Assembly (NCBI GenBank): GCA_945869165.1
Contig: CAMBNY010000022.1
Span: 1 to 41,088, forward strand
DNA length: 41,088 bases
Origin: Comamonas sp. lk
GTDB lineage: Bacteria > Pseudomonadota > Gammaproteobacteria > Burkholderiales > Burkholderiaceae_C
Direction: 5' to 3'
Shown: piece by piece, positions 20,705 to 28,565 of the stretch
How positions within the stretch are numbered: the stretch's first letter is position 1
How the letters are laid out: each line of letters starts with the position of its first letter
The notes under the pieces: model-generated
The model's input: only the letters and a program-made list of their open reading frames with translations
Databases searched by the model: none
What the model was told of the DNA's origin: nothing
Program-made: the position numbers and the translations under genes

Positions 20705-23001
20705 CAGAAAGTTGTTCCAATTGTGAATTGAAGAGATTGGATTTTATCGCCTTCGAAGCTGCTTAGCGGTTTAGCATAAGCCAATCGCAACGGGCCCACG
20801 GGCGAGACCCAGCTGATGCCTACCCCAACGGACGATCGCAGATCCCCAAGGCTGATATTTTCATCTGGGCCATAGATGCCTCCAGCGTCCAAAAAGGCGT
20901 ACATGCGAAGCGTCCTGTCGTTTCCGCCTCCCGGCAGAGGGGACAAAATCTCAGAGTTAAAAGTCATTTTTTTATTTCCACCCGTGGCTACCGCCAACTG
21001 CGAGCGTTGCAATCCAGTCGTAAGACTGCCTGGTTCGAATCCGCGAACAGAACCTATGCCACCGGAATAGTAATTTTTAAAAAGCGGATAGGTTTGGCCA
21101 TTGGTGGGCGTACCAAGATTAAGTTCGCCATTAAATGCAAGGGTTACTCGCTTGTTAATAGGGAAAAATTGCTGGACCTGCGCCGTACCACGCACATAGG
21201 TTAACTCACCCCCAACACTCCATTCAGCATTGGTGCGAATCAACCGTCCGGAGCTTGGCACCAATCCGCTATCACGTGTATCGCGGCCCCAACCCACTGT
21301 CAACGGAATGGCTGAGGCTGTGTAACCGAAAATATTAGCAAAATCAACATAGGCCGGCGGCAAAAAAGTACCAGTCACGATGGTTGTTTCATCGTAACCG
21401 GCTCCCACATAAACCGTGTCACTTTCCGAAAACGGAATGCCAAAACGCACACTCGTGCCCACATTTCTCAATGCGTAGCTGTTAACGTCAGCATATGGGC
21501 GGGTAGTCCTATAGTAAAGATCCAAACTACGCGACACGCCGTCCTGCGTGAAATAGGGATCTGTAGTGCTGAAAACGTACGTGGTGTTGAGCTTGCTGGT
21601 GTTAACCTCAATCCCCATGGAATTTCCCGAGCCAAAGGCGTTTTCCTGCTTGAATCCTAAGCTCAAACCTAATCCATCCGCACTAGAAAAACCGGCCCCC
21701 AAGGATAGGCTGCCCGTAGGCTTTTCAACCACCGCCACTTGCAAGTCTGCCTGATCCGGAAATCCCGGCACTTCAACCGTGTCTACATAGACTTCTTTAA
21801 AGTAGCCGAGTCGATCGATACGAATGCGCGAAGCACGAATTTTTTCACCGTCATACCAAGCCGACTCCATTTGACGAAATTCACGACGCACCACCTCATC
21901 GCGGGTCGTATCGTTACCCGCAATATTTATTCGCCTGACATAGACCCTTCGAGACGGATCGGCTTTCAAGATAACCTCGACCCGATTGGTGCTGCGATCA
22001 ATTTTTGTCTGCGCGTCCACACGCGCAAAAGCATATCCGAAATTGGCATAAAAATCAGTGAACGCCTTGGTAGTCTGGCTAACGTCCCTACCGTTATAGG
22101 ACTCTCCCACACGAATAGCTACCAAGGACTGAAACTGCGCCTCTTTTTCAAGAAAATTACCCTCCAAGCTAACCTTGGAAACGACGTACGGCTCACCTTC
22201 GGTGACGTTGATAGTGATACCAATATCCTGTTTGTTTGGGGAAATCGCCACCTGCGTAGAGTCAACCGAAAACTCTACGAAACCGCGAGCCGTATAAAAA
22301 GAGCGCAAGGTCTCAATGTCAGCATTGAGCTTCGTGCGGACATAACGGTCCGACTTGGTGTACCAGCTTAGCCATCCGCCCGTATCTGAGTCAAAAAGGT
22401 CTAACAAGGTACTTTCAGAAAACACCTTGTTACCAGTGATCTTGATTGACTTTATTTTGGCGGTTTCACCTTCACTGACGGCGAAACTCAAATTCACCCG
22501 ATTGCGTTCTACCGGTGTGACGGTCGTAATTATTTCTGCAGCGTACATGCTTCGATTGATATATTGGCGCTTGAGCTCCTGCTCCGCCTTGTCAGAGAGC
22601 GACTTGTCGAACGGGCGTCCCTCGCTTAAACCAATCTCTTTGAGTGCCTTGATCAGCACATCCTTATCAAACTCTTTCGTTCCGCTAAACGTTACTTCCG
22701 CCACCGTAGGTCGCTCGGCAACTGATACTAAAAGCACCGTTCCTTGCACACTGATTCGCACATCGCTAAACAAACCCAAACCAAAAAGCGCTTTGATCGA
22801 AGCGGAAGCCGTTTCATCTGAATAGGTATCCCCAACGCGGACCGGCAAAGACGCGAAAACAGTTCCCGCCTCAACGCGTTGCAAGCCCTCAACGCGTATA
22901 TCCTCTACCACAAAAGGGCTAATTGCAAAGGCCAATTGACTGCTTAAAACCAAGACCAAGGCGGCGACATAGCGTAGGAAAGCAGAAAATTGATTGGGCA
23001 T
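20704..23001 (-). CDS. bamA: Outer-membrane protein assembly factor BamA
   Basis: 765 residues. Signal peptide about 1-26 (ending LVLSSQLAFA). Five POTRA domains follow, the first starting FVVEDIRVEGLQRVEAGTVFASLPV. The C-terminal half is the 16-strand barrel, containing GIGSVRGFEPGSL, the conserved VRGF/Y motif of lid loop 6. The last residue is Phe. BamA folds and inserts outer-membrane proteins, including the porin and Skp clients. No Shine-Dalgarno stands before the ATG; a 24-codon mini-ORF ends two bases upstream, so translation may be coupled to it. rseP, usually just upstream, is absent. G+C looks lower than in lpx and dxr neighbours. Confidence 0.97.
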   Translation of the reverse strand: MPNQFSAFLRYVAALVLVLSSQLAFAISPFVVEDIRVEGLQRVEAGTVFASLPVRVGDTYSDETASASIKALFGLGLFSDVRISVQGTVLLVSVAERPTVAEVTFSGTKEFDKDVLIKALKEIGLSEGRPFDKSLSDKAEQELKRQYINRSMYAAEIITTVTPVERNRVNLSFAVSEGETAKIKSIKITGNKVFSESTLLDLFDSDTGGWLSWYTKSDRYVRTKLNADIETLRSFYTARGFVEFSVDSTQVAISPNKQDIGITINVTEGEPYVVSKVSLEGNFLEKEAQFQSLVAIRVGESYNGRDVSQTTKAFTDFYANFGYAFARVDAQTKIDRSTNRVEVILKADPSRRVYVRRINIAGNDTTRDEVVRREFRQMESAWYDGEKIRASRIRIDRLGYFKEVYVDTVEVPGFPDQADLQVAVVEKPTGSLSLGAGFSSADGLGLSLGFKQENAFGSGNSMGIEVNTSKLNTTYVFSTTDPYFTQDGVSRSLDLYYRTTRPYADVNSYALRNVGTSVRFGIPFSESDTVYVGAGYDETTIVTGTFLPPAYVDFANIFGYTASAIPLTVGWGRDTRDSGLVPSSGRLIRTNAEWSVGGELTYVRGTAQVQQFFPINKRVTLAFNGELNLGTPTNGQTYPLFKNYYSGGIGSVRGFEPGSLTTGLQRSQLAVATGGNKKMTFNSEILSPLPGGGNDRTLRMYAFLDAGGIYGPDENISLGDLRSSVGVGISWVSPVGPLRLAYAKPLSSFEGDKIQSLQFTIGTTF

Positions 23002-23003
23002 AG

Positions 23004-23078
23004 TTAAATAGCAAAGAGGGGACCGTACCTAAGGCCCGATGGTTCAGTATGGGCAAAAAGTTTAGGAGCCGCCATCAT
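23004..23078 (-). CDS. Mini-ORF in front of bamA (24 aa), doubtful
   Basis: In the 96-base gap between dxr and bamA a 24-residue frame begins ATGATGGCG and ends in TAA two bases before the bamA ATG (TAACTATG). AGAGG lies 12 bases before its start, longer than ideal. bamA itself has no ribosome-binding site, so termination-reinitiation is possible. The peptide resembles nothing I know; an ORF this short can be chance. Confidence 0.25.
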   Translation of the reverse strand: MMAAPKLFAHTEPSGLRYGPLFAI

Positions 23079-23097
23079 AGCGGGATAAGACCTCTAA

Positions 23098-24294
23098 CTA
23101 GGCCCATTTTGCAATCACGGACTGCGCCCGCGCGCGCGCCTCTTCGTCAATGGCTAGCAAATCCCCTAGATTGACCGGCGGCGAAGGTATAAAGCGCTGC
23201 ATAGACTCCAGGTTGACCAAATGGATCTGGTCGAAACGGATTTTCCGATCCAAAAAGGCAGCGACAGCGACTTCGTTGGCCGCATTCAGGATGGCAGTAG
23301 TTCCGGGCGCAGCAGCCAACGCGTCCCAGGCCAAGCCCAGTCCAGGAAAGCGCTGCGGGTGGCCGCCACCTGAAACCGGTTCAAAGCTTAAGGCCGCCAA
23401 AGCTGCGAAATCCAGCGCGCTTGCCCCGGAGATGTGCCGACTTGGCCAGGCAAGCCCATAGGCGATAGGACCGCGCATGTCTGGCGTCCCCAGCTGAGCC
23501 ACCACCGAGTGATCTACAAATTGCACCATGGAATGCACAACGCTCTGCGGATGAATCAGCACCTCAATCCGTGAGGGATCTACGCCAAATAAAAACTTGG
23601 CTTCGATGACCTCCAGCGCTTTGTTCATCATCGTTGCCGAATCAACGGATATTTTGCGCCCCATGACCCAGTTCGGATGGGCGCAGGCCTCCTCGGGGCT
23701 GACGCGGTCCAATGTGGCATGGTCACGGGTGCGAAAGGGCCCACCGGAAGCAGTCAGGATAATTTTGTCAATGACTGTCGGCCAGGTCTGCGGGTTTTCG
23801 GGAAGAGATTGGAAGATGGCCGAATGCTCGCTGTCGATGGGCAAAAGTCTCGCTCCACCACGTGCAACCGCATCCATGAAATAGGCGCCTCCCACCACCA
23901 GTGCCTCTTTATTGGCAAGCAAGAGGCGCTTGCCCGCCAATGCCGCGGCAATACAGGAAGCTAGGCCTGCGGCCCCCACGATGGCCGCCATCACCGTCGT
24001 CACATCTTCGTGAGCCGCAACAAGGTCCAAGGAATCGCTGCCCCATAAAACCTCCGTTGCCAAACCCAGTTCAGCAAGTGTCCGCTTGAGTTCGCGGCCA
24101 TGCGGCTCGCTGACCATCACAGCAAAGCGTGGTCTAAATTGCACACACTGGGCGGTCATCAAGTCGACCCGGCTGTGCGCTGTCAAGGCAAAGACCTGGT
24201 AGAGCTCAGGTTGACGCGCAATCACGTCCAGCGTATTGACGCCAATTGACCCCGTGGAACCAAGGATGCTGACAGTTTGACGCTTTGACTCCAT
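23098..24294 (-). CDS. dxr: 1-deoxy-D-xylulose-5-phosphate reductoisomerase
   Basis: 398 residues from the ATG at 24294, which has GGAGG seven bases upstream; an upstream extension overlaps cdsA and is Cys-rich. Catalyses the committed NADPH-dependent step of the MEP isoprenoid pathway; target of fosmidomycin. Motifs: SILGSTGSIGVNTLDV (NADPH-binding), LLANKEALVVGG, PIDSEHSAIFQ (metal-binding Asp and Glu) and PNWVMGRKISVDSATMMNKALEVIEA (active-site loop and second metal ligands). The isoprenoid pathway would feed undecaprenyl phosphate, whose synthase gene uppS is missing from its usual place two genes upstream. Confidence 0.97.
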   Translation of the reverse strand: MESKRQTVSILGSTGSIGVNTLDVIARQPELYQVFALTAHSRVDLMTAQCVQFRPRFAVMVSEPHGRELKRTLAELGLATEVLWGSDSLDLVAAHEDVTTVMAAIVGAAGLASCIAAALAGKRLLLANKEALVVGGAYFMDAVARGGARLLPIDSEHSAIFQSLPENPQTWPTVIDKIILTASGGPFRTRDHATLDRVSPEEACAHPNWVMGRKISVDSATMMNKALEVIEAKFLFGVDPSRIEVLIHPQSVVHSMVQFVDHSVVAQLGTPDMRGPIAYGLAWPSRHISGASALDFAALAALSFEPVSGGGHPQRFPGLGLAWDALAAAPGTTAILNAANEVAVAAFLDRKIRFDQIHLVNLESMQRFIPSPPVNLGDLLAIDEEARARAQSVIAKWA

Positions 24295-24307
24295 GGCTAA
24301 ACCTCCG

Positions 24308-25153
24308 CTACAGAACACACAACAACATCGCCAGTGGAAGTACGGGCAACAAGGCATCAATCCGGTCTAGCACACCGCCGTGGCCCGGCAATAGCTGGCT
24401 GCTGTCCTTGACACCCGCCGCCCGCTTAAACAGCGATTCCAGTAAATCACCCGCCACACTCATGGTTGTCAAAAATGCGATTGAAACCACTAGAAAAACC
24501 GGCCCATGCAGAGCCAATCGTGCATAGAGGCTCGGGCCAAGCCATTGACCACTCGTCTCTAGGTACTGCCAAACAAAGGTCAGCAGTAAGACAACTCCAA
24601 AACCGCCCAACGCGCCCTCCCATGTTTTGCCAGGACTGATTTGCGCCGCCAGCTTTCGGTGAATCCATCGGCCTCCCCAAAGGCGCCCGCAGAAATAGGC
24701 GGCCACATCGGCACCCCAGACAAGAAAAAAGATGGAAAAAAGAAAATTAATCCCCATCGCGCGCGCTTGAACCAGGGCCACCCATGCAGCAAACAAAACG
24801 ATGATTCCGGTTAGCCACCGAATGAAAGACGGCACCTTCAACCATAAGGGAACGCCGCCTTTGAGCAGGCCCGCTGCGGTCAACACCCAAACCATACTCA
24901 TCACCAACCAAACCAGGGGTAAAGGCTGCGCCGCACCACCCGATGACCAGAAAAACAAGCATGCCAGCACACAAAGCACGCCAGTTAGCAGGCAAGTCCA
25001 GGACAGCCACCCGCACAGGCGAGACCACTCCCAGCCCGCAGCGCCAATCAGTAAGGCGCTTAGCAGTACGAAAGCACGGGGGTCATCGGCGATAACGGAA
25101 GGTACCAAAAAGGCCAATAAAACTATCGCGGTGAGGATTCGCTGCTTCAGCAT
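24308..25153 (-). CDS. cdsA: Phosphatidate cytidylyltransferase
   Basis: 281 residues, hydrophobic, with about seven to eight membrane segments. Makes CDP-diacylglycerol from phosphatidate and CTP at the inner membrane, the branch point of phospholipid synthesis. The CDS signature near the C-terminus is complete: SLFKRAAGVKDSSQLLPGHGGVLDRID. Upstream, GADVAAYFCGRLWGG and SPGKTWEGALGG are the other conserved blocks. The ATG has no Shine-Dalgarno; it overlaps the end of a 24-codon mini-ORF (ATGCTGA) that does have one. dxr follows 13 bases later. Confidence 0.95.
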   Translation of the reverse strand: MLKQRILTAIVLLAFLVPSVIADDPRAFVLLSALLIGAAGWEWSRLCGWLSWTCLLTGVLCVLACLFFWSSGGAAQPLPLVWLVMSMVWVLTAAGLLKGGVPLWLKVPSFIRWLTGIIVLFAAWVALVQARAMGINFLFSIFFLVWGADVAAYFCGRLWGGRWIHRKLAAQISPGKTWEGALGGFGVVLLLTFVWQYLETSGQWLGPSLYARLALHGPVFLVVSIAFLTTMSVAGDLLESLFKRAAGVKDSSQLLPGHGGVLDRIDALLPVLPLAMLLCVL

Positions 25154-25221
25154 GGCTTGGCGTGCTCGGAAATCCTGAGCGCGGTGGAAGCTGCAACGAA
25201 GATTGGCGCTTTAAAAATCAC
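25147..25221 (-). CDS. Mini-ORF in front of cdsA (24 aa), possible leader peptide
   Basis: In the 100-base gap after frr a perfect GGAGG (25231-25235) stands nine bases before a GTG. The frame runs 24 codons, and its TGA overlaps the cdsA start in ATGCTGA. cdsA has no ribosome-binding site, so this mini-ORF probably carries ribosomes to it. GGCGCTT (25226-25232) and AAGCGCC (25205-25211) can pair around the GTG and would hide part of the binding site. The peptide (MIFKAPIFVAAS...) is not recognised. This is the place where uppS normally lies. Confidence 0.4.
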   Translation of the reverse strand: MIFKAPIFVAASTALRISEHAKPC

Positions 25222-25254
25222 TTGCAAGCGCCTCCAAAAGAATCGTTACCAGGC

Positions 25255-25815
25255 CTAAACGGCCATGATCTCTTGTTCTTTGGCGGCAACCAACTTGTCA
25301 ACTTCGGCGATGTAGCGGTCGGTCAATTTTTGGATGTCTGCCTCGGAGCGCTTTTGATCGTCTTCGGAAACTTCTTTGTCTTTTTCCAATTTTTTAACTG
25401 CGTCATTAGCTTCGCGGCGCAAGTTGCGTATGGCCACCTTGGCGTTCTCGCCCTCGCTTCGGACCACCTTGGTCAACTCCTTGCGGCGCTCTTCGGTCAT
25501 CATGGGCATGGGCACCCGGATCAATTCGCCCATGGAAGCGGGGTTCAGTCCCAGGTCACTTTCCCGGATAGCTTTTTCAATCTTCGCACCCATACCCTTT
25601 TCCCAAGGCTGTATGCCAATGGTGCGCGCATCGATCAAATTGAGGTTGGCTACCTGACTCAGAGGGACCATGGAGCCGTAATACTCCACCTGAACCGTAT
25701 CGAGCAAGGCCGGATTAGCGCGCCCAGTGCGCACCTTGGTCAAGGTATTTTTGAAATTGGCGATGGACTGGTCCATCTTGCCTTCCATATGGCCTCGGAT
25801 GTCTGCGATCGTCAT
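25255..25815 (-). CDS. frr: Ribosome recycling factor
   Basis: 186 residues from the ATG at 25815, eight bases after GGAG; nearer GTG and ATG codons just upstream leave too little spacing. With EF-G it splits the post-termination ribosome. Family pattern is clear: [21 protein letters not shown] helix (here [16 protein letters not shown]), then domain II with [16 protein letters not shown], and the C-terminal helices with [28 protein letters not shown]. It lies after pyrH with an 18-base gap. No uppS follows it. Confidence 0.97.
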   Translation of the reverse strand: MTIADIRGHMEGKMDQSIANFKNTLTKVRTGRANPALLDTVQVEYYGSMVPLSQVANLNLIDARTIGIQPWEKGMGAKIEKAIRESDLGLNPASMGELIRVPMPMMTEERRKELTKVVRSEGENAKVAIRNLRREANDAVKKLEKDKEVSEDDQKRSEADIQKLTDRYIAEVDKLVAAKEQEIMAV

Positions 25816-25833
25816 CTTCATCACTCCAAAAAT

Positions 25834-26556
25834 TCAAACATGCACCAGCGTGCCCTCATCCTCGCCCATGACCACGCGCTTCAAAGCGCCATGTTTGAAG
25901 ATCGAAAAGACTTTGATGGGCAGCTTCTGGTCCCGGCAAAGAGCAAAAGCCGCTGCGTCCATGATGCCCAGATTTTGCTGCATGGCGCTGTCAAAGGTCA
26001 GACTGGCGTAGCGTTTGGCGGTCGGCACCTTCTTCGGGTCGGCATCGTATACACCGTCCACTTTGGTCGCTTTGAGCACAATTTGCGCCCCGATTTCAGC
26101 ACCGCGCAAGGCGGCGGCGGTATCGGTAGTGAAAAATGGATTGCCAGTTCCCGCAGCAAAAATGACTACCTTGCCTTCTTCCAAGTATTGCAAGGCTTTG
26201 GGCCTGACATAGGGCTCCACGACTTGCTCAATACCAATTGCCGACATCACACGCGCAGTTAGACCCGCTTTATTCATGGTGTCGCCAAGCGCCAAAGCGT
26301 TCATTACGGTGGCAAGCATGCCCATGTAGTCGGCAGTTGCCCGGTCCATGCCCACGGAGCCGCCGGCCACGCCTCGAAAAATATTGCCGCCTCCAATCAC
26401 TACCGCAATCTGAACGCCCAAACGGGTAACGTCTGCGATTTCGTCCACCATGCGGACAATCGTGTCCCGATTGATGCCAAATTGGTCATCACCCATCAAG
26501 GCCTCACCGGACAGTTTCAACAAAATTCGACTGTAAGCGGGCTTAGTCTGGGTCAT
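25834..26556 (-). CDS. pyrH: UMP kinase
   Basis: 240 residues from the ATG at 26556 ([20 protein letters not shown]), as in relatives; the frame is open further up but not family-like. Phosphorylates UMP to UDP; a hexameric amino-acid-kinase-fold enzyme, allosterically inhibited by UTP. Motifs: [22 protein letters not shown], the nucleotide loop [13 protein letters not shown], and [19 protein letters not shown]. No clear Shine-Dalgarno precedes the ATG. A 25-codon frame (26558-26635) ends in TGA one base before it, and an unusual pair of crossed inverted repeats lies in the spacer from tsf. Confidence 0.97.
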   Translation of the reverse strand: MTQTKPAYSRILLKLSGEALMGDDQFGINRDTIVRMVDEIADVTRLGVQIAVVIGGGNIFRGVAGGSVGMDRATADYMGMLATVMNALALGDTMNKAGLTARVMSAIGIEQVVEPYVRPKALQYLEEGKVVIFAAGTGNPFFTTDTAAALRGAEIGAQIVLKATKVDGVYDADPKKVPTAKRYASLTFDSAMQQNLGIMDAAAFALCRDQKLPIKVFSIFKHGALKRVVMGEDEGTLVHV

Positions 26557-26595
26557 ATCAGCATCCGGGTCCGGCAGGTAATAAAGTATTGTGAC

Positions 26596-26648
26596 ACCGC
26601 CATGCGCCAAATCGATGAATGACCATCAAAGTCATGGCGGCTTGGCGC
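26596..26648 (-). promoter_or_regulatory. Crossed inverted repeats (possible pseudoknot) between tsf and pyrH
   Basis: On the minus strand the order is GCGCCAA, CCGCCAT, spacer, TTGGCGC, ATGGCGG. The first pairs with the third and the second with the fourth, seven bases each, perfectly, so the pairs cross instead of nesting. That permits two alternative hairpins or an H-type knot. A small ATGAC/GTCAT hairpin sits in the spacer. It begins three bases after the tsf stop. Confidence 0.4.
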
Positions 26649-26651
26649 TAT

Positions 26652-27575
26652 TTAGGCGCCCTGTTTCGCCGCAGCGACCTGGGCCGCCACCTCGGCGGCG
26701 AAATCGTCTACGCGCTTTTCGATGCCCTCACCGACGACATACAGGGTAAAACCGTGCACTGTCGTGGCGCAGCCCTTCAGCATTTGCTCTACCGTCTGTT
26801 TGTCATTCTTTACAAAGGTCTGGTTCAGCAGCGACACCTCTTTGAGGTACTTTTGCACACCACCTTCAATGCGCTTGGTCACGATTTCGGCCGATTGCAC
26901 CGGCTTGCCAGCCGCTGTGGCCACCGCCGCGTCTTCGGCGGCCTTGGCGGCGGCGACGGAACGCTCGCGCTCAACCAGCTCAGCGGGCACGTCGGCACTG
27001 GACAAAGACACCGGCTTCATGGCGGCCACGTGCATAGCCACGTCTTTCGCGGCCACTGCGTCGCCCTCAAATTCCACCACCACCCCAATTCGGGTACCGT
27101 GCAAATAGGAAGCCACTTTAGCGCTTGATACAAAACGCTTGAAGCGGCGGAAAGTCATGTTCTCGCCGATCTTGCCGATCAGGCCTTTGCGGACGTCTTC
27201 TAAGGTGGGGCCAAAGCTGTCTTGGCTAAATGGTAAGCCGGCCAAGGCAGCTAGGTCCGCCGGGTTGTGCTGGGCTACCAACTGAGCCGCACCATTGGCT
27301 AGTGCCAAGAAGCTGTCATTTTTGGTCACGAAATCAGTTTCGCAATTGACCTCAATCATTGCGCTGGATGCAGCGGCCGTGGCAATCGCCACCACGCCTT
27401 CGGCAGTAACACGGGCAGCTGCTTTACCGGCTTTGCTACCCAATTTCACGCGCAAAAGCTCCTCTGCCTTTACCATATCACCCTCGGCCTCGGTCAGGGC
27501 CTTTTTGCATTCCATCATCGGTGCATCCGTTTTGCCGCGCAGTTCGGCGACCATGCTTGCAGTAATTGCTGCCAT
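26652..27575 (-). CDS. tsf: Elongation factor Ts
   Basis: 307 residues, typical for betaproteobacteria. Exchanges GDP on EF-Tu. The N-terminal UBA-like domain ([24 protein letters not shown]) is standard except that the usual TGAGMMDC is TDAPMMEC. The core contains [13 protein letters not shown], whose Thr-Asp-Phe wedges into EF-Tu. The start has GGAG seven bases upstream. It follows rpsB after a terminator-like hairpin, the arrangement that lowers EF-Ts relative to S2 in other bacteria. Confidence 0.97.
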   Translation of the reverse strand: MAAITASMVAELRGKTDAPMMECKKALTEAEGDMVKAEELLRVKLGSKAGKAAARVTAEGVVAIATAAASSAMIEVNCETDFVTKNDSFLALANGAAQLVAQHNPADLAALAGLPFSQDSFGPTLEDVRKGLIGKIGENMTFRRFKRFVSSAKVASYLHGTRIGVVVEFEGDAVAAKDVAMHVAAMKPVSLSSADVPAELVERERSVAAAKAAEDAAVATAAGKPVQSAEIVTKRIEGGVQKYLKEVSLLNQTFVKNDKQTVEQMLKGCATTVHGFTLYVVGEGIEKRVDDFAAEVAAQVAAAKQGA

Positions 27576-27614
27576 TTCTTTACTCCGTATACAAATTAAT
27601 CGGTTTATTTGCTT

Positions 27615-27644
27615 AAAAAAAAGGGGCTAGAAAGCCCCCTTTTT
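27615..27644 (-). terminator. Intrinsic terminator/attenuator between rpsB and tsf
   Basis: On the minus strand GGGGCT, a TTCT loop and AGCCCC are followed by eight T, a textbook intrinsic terminator, 18 bases after the rpsB stop. Part of the transcription probably passes through to tsf. On the plus strand it also has a T-run, but no plus-strand gene ends here. Confidence 0.88.
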
Positions 27645-27661
27645 AAGGGTTGCGGGCGCTG

Positions 27662-28411
27662 TTAAGCAGCCTCATTAACCTCTACAAATTCGTCTTCACC
27701 CTCAGCGACTACGGCCTTGACCAGGTCATCCACCGCATTGGCGCGGCCCTCGAGGACCGCATCGGCAATTCCGCGGGCGTACAAAGTGACTGCTTTAGAG
27801 GAATCGTCGTTACCAGGAATCACGTAATCAATACCCTCGGGCGAGTGGTTGGAGTCCACCACGCCAATCAGCGGGATTCCTAGCTTGCGCGCTTCTGCGA
27901 TGGCAATCTTGTGGTAGCCCACATCAATCACGAAAATCGCGTCGGGCAAAGTCGCCATATCCTGAATGCCGCCAATGTCCTTTTCCAGCTTTGCCAATTC
28001 GCGGGCGAACATCAGCTGCTCTTTTTTGCTCATTGCATCGAGACCGGCTTCCTGCTCAATCTTCATGTCCTTGAGACGCTTGATCGACGTTTTCACCGTT
28101 TTGAAGTTGGTCAACATGCCGCCCAGCCAGCGCTGGTCTACAAAAGGCATACCTGCGCGCTTGGCCTCCATAGCGACAGTATCGCGCGCCTGGCGCTTGG
28201 TGCCGACCATCAAGACAGTGCCGCGTTTGGCCGACAGTTGACGAACAAACTTACTCGCCTCCTGGAACATCGGTAGCGATTTTTCCAAGTTAATGATATG
28301 GATTTTGTTGCGATGGCCGAAGATAAACGGGGCCATCTTGGGGTTCCAAAAACGGGTTTGGTGTCCGAAATGGACGCCCGCTTCCAGCATTTCACGCATG
28401 GTGACTGACAT
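27662..28411 (-). CDS. rpsB: 30S ribosomal protein S2
   Basis: 249 residues. It starts [32 protein letters not shown], with both S2 signature regions recognisable (the N-terminal one and the central [37 protein letters not shown] block around 165-195). Binds 16S rRNA late in 30S assembly and recruits S1. GGAG stands seven bases before the ATG. The 150-base leader upstream has a hairpin that may serve S2 autoregulation. Confidence 0.97.
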   Translation of the reverse strand: MSVTMREMLEAGVHFGHQTRFWNPKMAPFIFGHRNKIHIINLEKSLPMFQEASKFVRQLSAKRGTVLMVGTKRQARDTVAMEAKRAGMPFVDQRWLGGMLTNFKTVKTSIKRLKDMKIEQEAGLDAMSKKEQLMFARELAKLEKDIGGIQDMATLPDAIFVIDVGYHKIAIAEARKLGIPLIGVVDSNHSPEGIDYVIPGNDDSSKAVTLYARGIADAVLEGRANAVDDLVKAVVAEGEDEFVEVNEAA

Positions 28412-28565
28412 AGATACTCCAAAGGTTAGGTCTTAAATCCGGTTCGATTTTTCCCCTGAGGCGGCATGCGCCTAGGAGGAACACCTTAATAGAACCGGTT
28501 TGTGATTAACTTCATGGCCACGTCTAATTTCGCACCCGTGCCCAGCAAAGCCTGCTGATTTTACA
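28412..28565 (-). promoter_or_regulatory. rpsB leader with a hairpin
   Basis: The gap between clpA and rpsB. CCTAGGCG and CGCCTCAGG pair (8 bp with one bulged base, 28455-28476), ending about 43 bases before the rpsB ATG. In other bacteria S2 binds its own leader to repress rpsB-tsf. The promoter is presumably here too, though I cannot pick a convincing -35/-10 pair. Confidence 0.4.

Noticed and set aside
25162..26262. 366-codon plus-strand open frame across frr and pyrH
   Set aside because: Covers two certain genes on the opposite strand; its sequence has the His- and Gln-rich look of an antisense frame.
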